This document shows positions 47,001 to 59,100 of a stretch of DNA of 64,000 nucleotides, in pieces. Origin of the DNA: Dysidea avara (Eukaryota; Porifera; Demospongiae; Dictyoceratida; Dysideidae); the NCBI RefSeq assembly GCF_963678975.1, contig NC_089272.1:3778359-3842358 (forward strand). The letters run 5' to 3'. Each line of letters starts with the position of its first letter. Positions within the stretch are counted from its first letter, which is position 1. Below the pieces are notes generated by a model. The model was given only the letters and a program-made list of their open reading frames with translations. It was not told the origin of the DNA and ran no database searches. Position numbers and translations under genes: made by a program.

Positions 47001-47266
47001 ACGTGAAGTTGATTGCACTGCTGACACCGTTTTTACTGAGCCTGTCAGTATGCAAGAATAACCGGAAAATAATGGAAGAATACGGAATAGTTGATTATTT
47101 AGAGCTGACAGTAAGCGGTGGATGGGAAACAGAGAATCTATTTGGAGTGGCCTAATTGAGAGGTGTTAGTTTTTTGTTGGACACCACTACTAGAACAAAA
47201 ACACCCGAGATATCTTAGCACACAACACTTACCGATAAATATTCTCTGGGTAATCTTTTCCGCCAT
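31555..47266 (-). CDS. RRM-TatD fusion protein, six coding exons
   Basis: Join, in transcript order: 47266-47233, 43868-43603, 43211-43000, 36844-36676, 32876-32739, 32022-31555. Every junction is GT-AG and in phase. The product is 428 residues. Residues 8-88 form one RRM with RNP2 RIFIGNIPF and RNP1 KIGFAFVTV. Residues 101-158 are a charged linker. TatD starts at VDVGANLT (161-168), then GVHPHEA (220-226), GVCGLDYF (250-257), FVHNRDS (286-292), IHCFTG (311-316), IETNCP (363-368) and RNEPC. TatD proteins are metal-dependent DNases. Here the Glu of GECGLD is Val251 and the Asp of ETDxP is Asn365, so metal-dependent catalysis is doubtful. RNA binding is inferred only from the RRM. The ATG at 47266 was chosen because it opens the RRM directly. 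The alternative is two separate genes if the 43212-43602 intron is not spliced. Confidence 0.8.
32739..32876 (-). CDS. Exon 5 of RRM-TatD gene (GVCGLD)
   Basis: 46 codons in phase 0. The motif that is GECGLD in TatD proteins reads GVCGLD; the codon is GTG where the paralogue at 56533-56670 has GAG. Confidence 0.9.
32972..33086. repeat. Foldback with GC-rich core
   Basis: AGTTATACAACG pairs with CGTTGTATAACT at the outside. Inside come CACTAGTGCTCTGCCTG/CAGGCAGAGCACGAGTG and TAAACGCAC/GTGCGTTTA, around a core of GAGGGCCGTTAGGCCCGAAG. Confidence 0.75.
33821..33950. repeat. Cluster of short palindromes
   Basis: Three or four hairpins follow each other at about 30-50 bp spacing: TGCAATAT...ATATTGCA, TGCATTATAACTTATAATGC(A), and TGCGTTATAAGTTATAATGC(A). 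They are joined by CTGCGGTC-like linkers. Confidence 0.7.
34518..34792. mobile_element. MITE with CAGGGGCGGATCCAG ends, 5-bp duplication, paralogous empty site
   Basis: The ends are CAATGGCGGATCCAGG and CTGGATCCGCCCCTG. ACTAA flanks both sides (34513-34517 and 34793-34797). The paralogous intron has a single ACTAA at 58056-58060 with no insert. It contains a poly(T) bracketed by GACC/GGTC and one copy of the dispersed motif. Confidence 0.88.
35533..35784. repeat. Tandem 140/110-bp block holding a 14-bp repeat
   Basis: The 14-bp unit CGCTTCAGTCCTGG occurs five times at 35560-35629 and three times in a second copy of the whole block starting near 35675. Each block ends GCTAGATATCTGCAACTTCG. 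It lies in intron 4 of the RRM-TatD gene. Confidence 0.85.
36079..36337. mobile_element. Foldback/MITE with ~115-bp inverted arms
   Basis: The left arm AAATTGTCAATTAAAAAAAA...GGGAAAGTCCCTACTTTGGC faces its reverse complement with few mismatches, around a loop of about 30 bp near 36193-36222. The flanks are A-rich, so a target duplication cannot be defined. It lies in intron 4, just downstream of exon 4. Confidence 0.75.
36676..36844 (-). CDS. Exon 4 of RRM-TatD gene
   Basis: It encodes YRENVEQVISRAL to GVHPHEAK, with the conserved His of the HPH motif intact. It is the same length (169 bp) as its paralogue at 62220-62388. The preceding intron 3 (36845-42999) contains composite element copy 3. 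Confidence 0.9.
38640..42065. repeat. ~31-bp minisatellite array 3
   Basis: About 110 units of the same family as arrays 1 and 2. The left third has a local variant set, with CTCAGCTGCAAACAAATCAC and TAGATAGTTCAGCTAC, that returns near 41400-41990. The middle part matches the higher-order pattern of array 1. Confidence 0.95.
42087..42316. mobile_element. TA-flanked MITE (TGTGACCGGATTTGCG ends)
   Basis: It begins TGTGACCGGATTTGCGAAAA and ends with the reverse complement, giving about 26-bp inverted repeats flanked by TA. It sits between the minisatellite and the 3' module of composite copy 3, a position not occupied in the other two copies. So it inserted later. TA duplication suggests Tc1/mariner. 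Confidence 0.88.
42486..42804. repeat. 3'-terminal long hairpin of composite copy 3
   Basis: The arms are almost perfect complements (CTAATCCAAAACAGCC to GGCTGTTTTGGATTAG), with the loop near 42640-42655. Confidence 0.9.
43000..43211 (-). CDS. Exon 3 of RRM-TatD gene (linker and TatD start)
   Basis: The acceptor is GTTTTTACAG and the donor is GTAAAG. It encodes a basic/acidic linker (SRPRRGIPQ, KVSDDDGSG) and then VDVGANLTNF, the first metal-site strand of TatD. It is phase-compatible with exons 2 and 4 and physically ties the RRM to the nuclease domain. Confidence 0.8.
43603..43868 (-). CDS. Exon 2 of RRM-TatD gene (RRM body)
   Basis: The acceptor is TTGTACAG and the donor is GTAAGG after Gly100. 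It carries the rest of the RRM, with RNP1 KIGFAFVTV and the final beta strand GRKLKVTLAK. A basic PDKWQKK tail follows. Confidence 0.85.
44953..45285. mobile_element. hAT-type MITE (TAGAGCTGTG ends) in intron 1
   Basis: The ends TAGAGCTGTGTGATT and AATTACACAGCTCTA are flanked by TACTTGAT (44945-44952) and TAGTTGAT (45286-45293), an 8-bp duplication with one mismatch. The interior is rich in AATCGTGAT/ATCATGATT words. Confidence 0.85.
46502..46897. mobile_element. TA-flanked inverted-repeat element with C-rich ends
   Basis: The left TGCACTTGTCAACTTCATGC and following CCCACCCCC face the reverse complement at 46868-46897 with two mismatches in about 29 bp; TA lies on both sides. Inside are repeated GGGGATTTGACA words. 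It lies in intron 1 of the RRM-TatD gene. The C-runs are unusual in this AT-rich window. Confidence 0.7.
47233..47266 (-). CDS. Exon 1 of RRM-TatD gene (start codon)
   Basis: It encodes MAEKITQRIFI plus the first base of Gly12, then GTAAGT. Joining to exon 2 recreates the RRM RNP2 motif IFIGNIPF, which is strong evidence for both the start and the splice. Confidence 0.85.
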
Positions 47267-47665
47267 GTTTCGGCATATCTACTGACTTCCTGATCAGTAC
47301 ACGAATTCGATCGTCGTTGCAGAGTAACGCACGTGATGAGTGTGCGCATTATTAAGAATACGTTGACTACTAATGTGCCACGTTTGGTTGTGATCAAAGG
47401 AGTTTATATTAGTAGAACGCTTCAGATTGGAAGAAGGTAATGATTTGATAATTCATACTACTCTCATGCGCATGTGCAAATAAAATTATGTCCAGTGGGG
47501 CGTGGCTTTGATCACCGATGCTGCTGCAACAAGCAGTGGTATCGTGCATTTATAGCATAGTTACAGATACATTATATTGTTTTACTTCACCATACTTTAG
47601 GTACAAGTGATATCACAGTACACATTTGTATGGCAAGACTGTTGTTCACTGCTTTACTGAGTTAG
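47267..47665. promoter_or_regulatory. Candidate promoter region upstream of RRM-TatD
   Basis: This is the roughly 400 bp directly upstream of the start codon at 47266. It is slightly richer in CG than its surroundings (AATTCGATCGTCGTTGC, CGCACGTGATG) but no TATA box or initiator can be fixed. The assignment rests on position only. Confidence 0.3.
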
Positions 47666-48267
47666 ATGGCTCAAGGTATATTTATGAACATTGCATATTT
47701 CATAGTTTTTCTTTCTTTAGTTGTTTGCTACATCTACAGTGGTTATTGTGATACAATATGCAGTACAATAGAACAGCACATTAATGGTTGTTAAAGCATT
47801 TGTAAAAAGCATAACACCTTTCTGCTGGGCAAATGGAGAAATTGAACTCTTTGATGGTACATTGGAAATTATGCAAGTGGTTTGCTTTTGTGTGAGTATG
47901 GTACTGTTTCACTGTCATAGTTCAATATCTTCTGCATCATGTGATAGGGATATTTCGGCCTTTTCAGCATTTATGGGATTAATCATATATAATAGCGTTT
48001 GATATCACAAAGATTATTCTTGTTTTCATTAGCTATTGGTATATTGACAAGAAAGTGTCAGATGAAACAAAGTGTGAACTTATAATGCTAGGGCTTACAA
48101 TTTTAGTATGGTGTGTTGCACTCAGAAAATCCCATTTTGATATCCGTTTAATTACCCCTAGCACAATGATATTTGTTTTAGTACAATTGATAATTGAGAT
48201 AATCAAGCACATTGCTGTAGTGGAGTCCACTGTTGGGTTGGATGGACATGACTGTTTGCTTCTTTGA
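47666..48267 (+). pseudogene. Hydrophobic reading frames, possibly a decayed membrane-protein gene
   Basis: Three adjoining plus-strand frames encode hydrophobic peptides: 47666-47794 (starts MAQGIFMNIAYFIVFLSLVV), 47784-48002 (ends SAFMGLIIYNSV) and about 47984-48267 (KIILVFISYW, LIMLGLTILVWCVAL, MIFVLVQLIIEIIK). The switch between the last two frames near 47990 looks like a one-base shift, because the hydrophobic pattern continues across it. Possible splice signals exist (CTTTCTTTAG at about 47720) but do not give one open product. No family was recognised. It could be a real gene with a structure I cannot resolve. Confidence 0.25.
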
Positions 48268-48368
48268 CAGTAACGTGCTGTACATTGTGCATTACTTAAT
48301 TCTAATTTCTAATGTGTTCGATGCAATCACCTTTATAGTGCTGATAAAATATGTAATGTTGTCACAGT

Positions 48369-50070
48369 GTGGTTTTAAACATTAAATATGACACCAGTAA
48401 AGCATGTGGTCCTGATCATATCACTCCAAAATTACTGAAACTTTCTGCAGAATTTATCAGTGGCCCACTAAGTCAATTATTTAATCAGTCAATGTCATCA
48501 GGAACTCTCCCCAAAGACTGGACAACAGCCAATATCGTTCCAATATATAAGAAAGGTGAGCGTTGTCTAGTAAATAACTACAGACCTATCAGCTTGACAT
48601 CCATCATAGTGAAAGTAATGGAGAAAGTTATTAGCAGACAATTGGTAACTGTTTTAGAGAAGTCAGGGCATATCAGTAATAATCAATTTGGATTTCGTCT
48701 AACCGTTCTACTGTTACCCTGCTGTTGTCTGTTATACATGACTGAAGTTCATGTTTAGATCGTCGTAGCACTACTCATTGTGTCTTTTTGGACTTCGCTA
48801 AAGCTTTTGACTCAGTACCTCATGACCATCTTATTCTTAAACTTCATTGTTTGGGTGTCACTGGCCAGTTATTGCAGTGGATTCGATCTTTTCTAACTTG
48901 CCGATACCAACGAGTGATCATCAATGGTAGCTATTCCAACTGGCTCCCTGTTACATCAGGAGTGCCACAAGGCTCTGTTCTTGGCCCCCTTCTGTTTATA
49001 TTATACATAGATGATTTGCAGAATGTTGTAAGCCACTCCACTTTGAAACTATTTGCAGATGGCGTTGCATTGTATAGAGAAATAAAACGTCCTGCTGACT
49101 GTTTGTTACTGCAGCAAGTTCTTGATAACATCTATTCTTGGACAATCAATTGCAAGTGGCAGCTACGTCTAAACGCATCTAAGTGTTTGGCATTTTTAAT
49201 TTCAAACAAGAGGAAACTAATCAATTTTATGTATAACATCAACAGCATCACCATCTCATGAAATTCTATTGTTAAATATCTTGGTGTTCACATTCAATCT
49301 ACCTTATCTTGGTCTCATCATTGTAAAGTTGTTTCTGCCAAGGCCAGGAGATCACTAAACCATCTGCGTCACAGTTTATGGGGAGCTACCACAGCTGCAA
49401 AATCTGTAGCTTACAAATGTTTAGTTAGACCACTGCTTGAGTACGCTTGTCAAGTGTGGAGTCCACATACTGCTCGTGATATATCTGGCCTAGAGTCTGT
49501 ACAACGTCGTGCTACTAGGTGGGCATGTGGGAGCCAGTGGGATCCTATTTCCAGGAAATGGAGTAAGTCATCTGATGATTGTCTTAATTCACTGCGCTGG
49601 TCTAGTCTCACTGATCGTCATAACTATCTGTCTGTGTCAACACTGTATGATATCCTCAACAACAGAACATCTCTTAACTTTCATGATTACTATCACTGTA
49701 ATACTTCCTGCACCAGAGCCCATGAACTGTCTATTGTACCTTTACTATCTTCTATCAACAGTCACCGTTATTCTTTTTTGTGAATACTGTATTAATTTGT
49801 GGAACACTGTATCATTTGATACACTCATTGTTAAATCTGTAAATTATTTTCGTCGCTCCATTTATCATCTTTTTTGTATGTCTCTGTGTGTGTTTTGCTT
49901 ATTGTAACTATTGTTTCTTTTCTTTGTAGTGTACTTTTGTGTTGTTATTCTTTGTCCTTGTAGTGTTATTTTTGTAATGTATGTGTTTAGGGAAGCACCC
50001 TTGTACAGGCTATGCCTTTTAGTGCCACCCTGTCATTTTGGTAAATTAGATAAATAATAATAATAATATA
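48369..50070 (+). mobile_element. 5'-truncated, inactive non-LTR retrotransposon (reverse transcriptase)
   Basis: The translation shows reverse transcriptase motifs of the CR1/L2/Jockey type: ACGPDHITPKLLK, LPKDWTTANIVPIYKKG, NNYRPISLTS (48369-48700), FLDFAKAFDSVPH, SGVPQGSVLGPLLF and YIDDL (48788-49020). Thumb and C-terminal words follow (YLGVHIQ, ARRSLNHLR, VRPLLEYACQVW). It is broken by a frameshift near 48700-48770 and a stop at 49259. The catalytic FADD box reads FADG (49052-49063). No endonuclease domain lies upstream, so it is 5'-truncated. The 3' tail is AATAATAATAAT, typical of this group. Confidence 0.9.
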
Positions 50071-50145
50071 TAGCATAGACTGCAAGGGAGCCTAAGGCAT
50101 TAATTTTAGGCAATACATTGTTCATTTGCTAATATTTATAAATAT

Positions 50146-52795
<2,650 letters not shown>

Positions 52796-52803
52796 GTTTA
52801 AAC

Positions 52804-53167
52804 TAGGCCTGAGTCAAATATGCTAAACATTTTCCCCAAAATGCTTTCAGAAATTTCCCAAAAATTTCACCTATCATGCTCTTTAGTGTTACCATTATGC
52901 TTGCATTATGCTCCTAGGTTAGCAACATTTTAATCAATGAGTGCTCTATTTCACTACAAAGTGACTGTCCTATTAGAGAGTATCGATCTACAATGAAGTT
53001 TGCAGTTTTCACTAACTACTCTATTAGGGAGAATCAATCTACTTTCATGGAATTAATATAAGCTCCACAGTTTGAAATATCCACCTAATATATATGCTAG
53101 CATTATGCTGGCATAACACTCCAGCCTATTATGCCTTTTATTACGCTGGTATATTTGACCAAGCCTA
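52804..53167. mobile_element. hAT-type MITE (TAGGCCTGAGTCAAATAT ends)
   Basis: The ends TAGGCCTGAGTCAAATAT and ATATTTGACCAAGCCTA are flanked by GTTTAAAC (52796-52803) and GTTTGAAC (53168-53175), an 8-bp duplication with one mismatch. The interior has two dispersed-motif copies (about 52963 and 53015) and GCATTATGC words, like the MITE at 28607-29041, so the two are distant relatives. Confidence 0.82.
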
Positions 53168-55704
53168 GTTTGAACCTTTCATGCTCCAATTTTTTGCTAT
53201 CACAAAGACAAAGATATGCTTCCATGACTCTAAACATGTGTGAACATGCTAGCTGAGTTTGTATTGTATTCCTTCACCATTCTCAGTATATGCAGGCTTG
53301 ACTGTTGAATGTTGCGATTATATCAATGTTCAAAGCCATTGAAAGTTTCCCACACATGCACTCTTTAGTCTCCTCCATGCACTGACCCTCAAAAGGTCTA
53401 GAGGAAAACACTGATGGAAGTTAACAATGATCTCAAAACCAATGCTGGATACATGTATAGCTACACAATTTGGTTGTCTCGGTTAATAGATCATATCACA
53501 CATCATGTGCAGGTGTGTATTTCCTTCACAAGAAGCATATGGGTAGCTATAGCTAGCTAATTGTACTATATAGGGTAAATACTTTACAAATGCTGGACTT
53601 TTAAGCAGACATCAAAAGTTCTAGCTTTATTATCTTGTGCATGATTATAATTTGCAAAAAGCTTTGCTAGCTGTAACTGACTAAATTAAGTTCAGCACAA
53701 AGTGCAGCTACTTTGGCATAGTTATATATGTAGTGATAACTGTAGATAAAAGGGTGCAAAATAATTATGTTCTTCACATGTTTGTATATATATAATGGTT
53801 CATGTATTCAGCTATACTTCATGCAGTATATTTGTAGCCGGCTACATGAGCTAGTCAGTGTTATAGGGCCAAAATGTGACCATATTTTGGGAAACCATAC
53901 ATTTGGTAACATGCAAAAGTTGTGGGAATGCTCAATTGAAAATTTTAGCAATTTTTTTAAAATTGATTATTTTTGCATATTCTGATAAAGCAACTATTAA
54001 GCCTTCTTGCTGTGAAATTTCACACCCATAGCTTCTTTATTCTAGGAGATATACTCAATTATATCAGACCATGTAGTAGTTTCACAATGAGTGGGACAGC
54101 AATTAAACTACAAATTGGGTGATTTGTTCATTCCCAAAACCAAATATTATCTTGTCTTTACACAATAATACAAGTGATTTAATTGAGGAAAAGCACAAAG
54201 AACACATGATTAAACTATCAAGGATCATTATTCATCCATTTTAGATTGTAAAAATGGAAATCTTTGTCAACAAAGTGATTTATCATCAATTTGTCACACC
54301 TGATCACTATGCAGTTCTATAAACTGACATTGAAAAGTTAGTTTGTTATGTATTAGATAGTAAATTAGCCATATCTTTGAAATGCTTCAATGTATCATCA
54401 CAAAATTTTACACAAGGTAGATAACCACTCAGTGCTTCATTGTAGCTATAAAAAAGAAAATTGGCTAATGTGCCCAAATGTACATATATATATGGTTTTC
54501 CAAAATAGGGTTACAAATAAAGTTTATTCCAGGTGTACCGTACAGATCTGCTCCACCTGCATGTGGTTATAACAATAATAATCAGAGGCATATAGTCAGG
54601 ATTTTTGCAGTGTTGAGTTACCAGAAGCAGGGGTCTGGGCGTGCAGCCACAGCCGCTGATCATGAGAGAGACTTTCAATATTTTAATGAATCAAAACTCA
54701 GCACTGAAATTTTATGCAAAAACATTATTATTGCTGCAAGGGCAAATCACAGTATATATCTATTTCAGTTTGTAGCTATGCCAAATTTATGGAGTCGGAT
54801 ACTGGAATGCAGCGTCTGTCAGAAGACATGATATTAAATCCTCCCCATACAAGTTGCCACAAACAGAATACATTAGATTAGAAGACTAACTATCCCCCCA
54901 ACATGCACCCCTGGAGCACCCACCAAGCTCAGCTACGTAGTTGCCGCATAGCTAATACTGCATGCTTTAATTTCTTTGAAGATGCTATGAATGGCTACCA
55001 CACTCAATCTCAAGCCGGTTATGGCTATACATCTGTAACTAAGCTTACCTGTTGTTCTAATTTTTAGCAGATTTGTAACCTTATCTGCACCAAAATTATA
55101 TCTGTGTAAAAAAAAAAAAACTATCTGTCAGTGCTCAAATTGTAAAATAACGTGAAGGTAGCTATACTTATTTTTCAGTATGAAGACAGGGAGGGAGTTT
55201 GTAATATATCATCACAGTTTTTTAAGTCATCAGTTTGCAATATTAAGTATGCATGTATGGCATTTGTCTCAACATCTTACAAGCTCAAAGCAAAGATTAT
55301 AATAATAATTATAATTCCCCATGTCCAGTAAGCCACAACTAGCAGTCTCATTTCTAGCTCTTGGATGCTGGAGGTTAGTAGATCTCATGATAACATGACA
55401 ACAGACTATCTTGAAAATTATTACTTTTCTATGACAGTAGAGTACACATGTACTTTACTTGCCTATTCTATTAAAATGTATGTTTGACTGTTCTATTAGA
55501 GTAAATCAACAAGGTATATTTCGTATACCCTCATATACCCACAATTCGAGCACTGGTTTCTGTGTATGTCTGTTTGTCAACCTCTCATTATACTATAAAT
55601 ACAATGAATTACAAATAAATAGTTAATGTATATACAATAATATATCATGTATATTTGTATTGTATAAAAACATATAACTGTCATAATAAGATTAAAGGCC
55701 TACA

Positions 55705-56175
55705 TTACAGGTTAAACAACTGTATGGCATTTCTAGTTGTAGTCTCAACAACTTCTTCTAAACTAACTCCATAACACTTGGCTATGGTATCTGCTACTAG
55801 TACTAAGGTGCACGGTTCATTGTTACGTCCCTGTTTGATGTCAGTGAAATCCATTCCTTGGAAACCTTCCTTAGGAATATTAGGCATCATGAAAGGACAA
55901 TCAGTCTCAATCACTAGCCGATCCAGAGGGATTACTTTATCCTTTAAGATTGATCGTAATTCTGCACCTTTGTCAGGCTTACTGACAAAACCTGTTATCC
56001 CAATATAGAAGCCACGCTGAATATAGAAATCAGCTTCTTTACGTGTCCCAGTGAAGCAGTGAATAAGGGTGGGTGGCAAGGAGGCCTTATGACTGAGTAG
56101 CTTATCTGTTAGATCGCTGTGGGAATCTCTGTCATGAACAAATAACGGCTTCTTTGTTTGACACGCAATTACTAT
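55705..56175 (-). CDS. Last exon of the second TatD gene
   Basis: Acceptor TTTACACAG, 156 codons plus TAA. It keeps IETDCP and FVHDRDS. There is one extra Asn codon (RNNEPC) compared with the other copy. Confidence 0.92.
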   Translation of the reverse strand: MVIACQTKKPLFVHDRDSHSDLTDKLLSHKASLPPTLIHCFTGTRKEADFYIQRGFYIGITGFVSKPDKGAELRSILKDKVIPLDRLVIETDCPFMMPNIPKEGFQGMDFTDIKQGRNNEPCTLVLVADTIAKCYGVSLEEVVETTTRNAIQLFNL

Positions 56176-59100
56176 CTGTGTAAAGATAAAAGTGACCAAA
56201 CAATAAAAGCGATCATTAAAAAATAACAACAGGAGAATACAGAATAGGGGAATTTGTGATTTCGGCATACTAGAGATTATACGGAAAAAGAATACAACTA
56301 CAGACTAAAACTGTACGTATATAAACCATTAGGTCATCGGATAAAAACATGAATAGTGGTCTAAGCAGGTAATCTTATGCATTAACATATGTTTAGGGTT
56401 GGTTGATAGTGTAATTTAAAGTGTTCTAGCAGGAGAAAACTGGTAAAGAAGGTGAGTTTGCTCATGCATAAGCCTAAATCAGCAGAGTTCAATCTGAACA
56501 ATAAACACATTCATTAAATGTATTTTGCTCACCTGGTCTTCAAAAGCTTCCAACTGTTTGTTGGTGCTGGATAACATCCTAAAGTAATCCAGTCCACACT
56601 CCCCAACAGCTACCACTTGGGGATGATCCAACAGTGACCTCAACAAGACACCACTCTCAGGAGTCCATTGCTGTAATGTAATAAGCAGAGTTGGGGTCGT
56701 TATTCTAAAAATGTAACTAGTTACATATTACTCATTATTTGTACATGATGTAGTGTGCTACAGTTACATATTACTTACTGAAAAAAGTAACGAGTTACAT
56801 ATTACTCGCTACTCTGAGGGCTGTAACTAGTAATAATATTACATATTACATTTGTTCGTTACAAACTATAAAGTACGTCCAACCTTCTAAATACAAGCTA
56901 CCAGCCTAGAACTACAAGTGACACGAGTGAGACATGTGTTTCTGTGGTGTAGTTCAGCCACAAATACATACTTTGTTGTTGTATCTTGGCCTCAAGGGCA
57001 CCCCCATACACTATCATTCTTTGTCCATGCCTATAACGCTATCTCCAGTCTTGTCTGGACCCAAAAAAACAATCAATCATGTACCTGGATACAATGCTCC
57101 TTAAAAGGAAGTAATATGCCTTACATTCGCTACAATTTCCAGATGTAATATCTGATACATATTATTCACTACTTTGTCATGCAACGCGTTATAATATTCG
57201 TTACTGTAAAAGTAATATTATTACGTTACACTGTAACGCATTACCCCCAACTCTGGTAATAAGGTACTTAGTGTATCATAGTAGAGTGCCACTTATAATG
57301 TTACAAGCGAAGATTTCATGCACAGTATCTAGTGGTATACACATACTAGCTATAGCAATGCTTTATGCACACTTCTTTTAAGCATATTATATATAGTAAG
57401 CTTAGGACATACACCTGTAAAATCAGTACAGTATACTGTAAAAGGTACAGCTGGCCATGCAACATTAAGGTGGCATTGAATCAACTAAATTTGGTTACCC
57501 CCCATATGGTTAATAGGGTGGCCAAAACTATACAATTTTTGCTTTAAAAGCTTTTGTGATAATCTGTGATGAGCATGCCAAATCACACACAAATGCTTCA
57601 CACTCATCTAACTCTGAATTTTCAAGTCAATTTTTTTCAATAATTTAGTCAATGTACAACCTAGCGCTAAGCCACTTCAGTACCATCCATTTTTCATCTT
57701 GTAGTTAACAATTCTATGCTTTTCTTTTTAACAGCATGAGAAAAGGCAAAAACACACCCATGCATGTGGACTTCATGATTAATAACCCCATCAAGGATGA
57801 ATTGTGAAAATTCAAAGTATACTATTGTAGAGTAATGTTTAACCAATGCTTCTACCAAATTTTTAAGTTATTTAGCTATAAAGGAGACCGTATGGCACAT
57901 AATCAGGGTACACTCCATATATCAATAATCACACAATGGTAGCTGGTGCTGTTTGCCAGTGATTTGTAACGAGCTAATGTATTTAAAGTGTGAAGAACAA
58001 TAGTTATATGAACAACAGTAGCTCGGCAATCCAATAGAGCTTGTTTTGTTAGTACACTAAGACACTTCAATACGGTCTATGGGTTTGTGTATATGTTCGT
58101 GCATAACCACAAACATGTTGTCCAGTCAACTTTGCACGGCCGCACTTAATCAATTCAGCACCACCTTAACTTTCTCCACTCTTTTCAAACATACTTTCTG
58201 TAGCAACTTTAAACCGGCTGTAGGACCAGGTGTCCTACAGACCTTCAGCACTTGTGTTGTCAAGTCTTAATAAAAATTGACAATTTGTGATTCCGTAGTC
58301 TCGTAGTCTCATTTCAGTGTATCAACTATGGCTTACCCAAAATTTAAGAATGATTGTTCAATTTATTTTGCTACCAACTGTATGTATGTTCTATTAGAAC
58401 AACTGAAGAAATTACCATACTGTATGTACTATAATAGGGCAGGGTTCTGTCCACACTGGTCGGCAGTGGTTCAAAGCAACCAGCAACTCTAAAAACCGAC
58501 CAGCACTCTCTTAAATCCGACCAGTAATATATTACTCGTGTAGATGTAATATACTCTAATACAACACACAGCGTATCAGTTCATGTTAACTTTAGGCCAC
58601 CACTTAGAAATTCCTGGAGATAGTGCTAGATGACACATTATAGTACAACTGTGATGTATTATATTTGTATCATCCGATTTTGGTGTAATAATATTATCAC
58701 AGTACCATGGCATTTAGCAGATCAAATACTAACTGCTTTCCTTGCCCTATACCATATAGCTTGTAATTTTCGAAAGGCTTTTATTTTCGGATATTTTGAA
58801 GAGGCCTTTCTCTTCGAAAATAAATTCCCACGTCTGGTTGTTCTTTGAAAATAAATTCCCACAAGTGAAAGTAACGATCTAATTTTTGGCGATTTTCTTG
58901 TGTATTCCTGGATCAGTATTGCTGATGATAATGGGTAAACTATATCATTACTGTGCCAATAACCAGAAAACAGGTGATCCAGAATGGGAATTGATGCCGT
59001 TTGCTCTAGAATTTATGGTGAACATTGCTAGCTACGATCGAACGTGATCAAGTCAGTGAATTTACTCCACTCGGGGCTCCCTCAGTCTTCTCTCCAGGGC

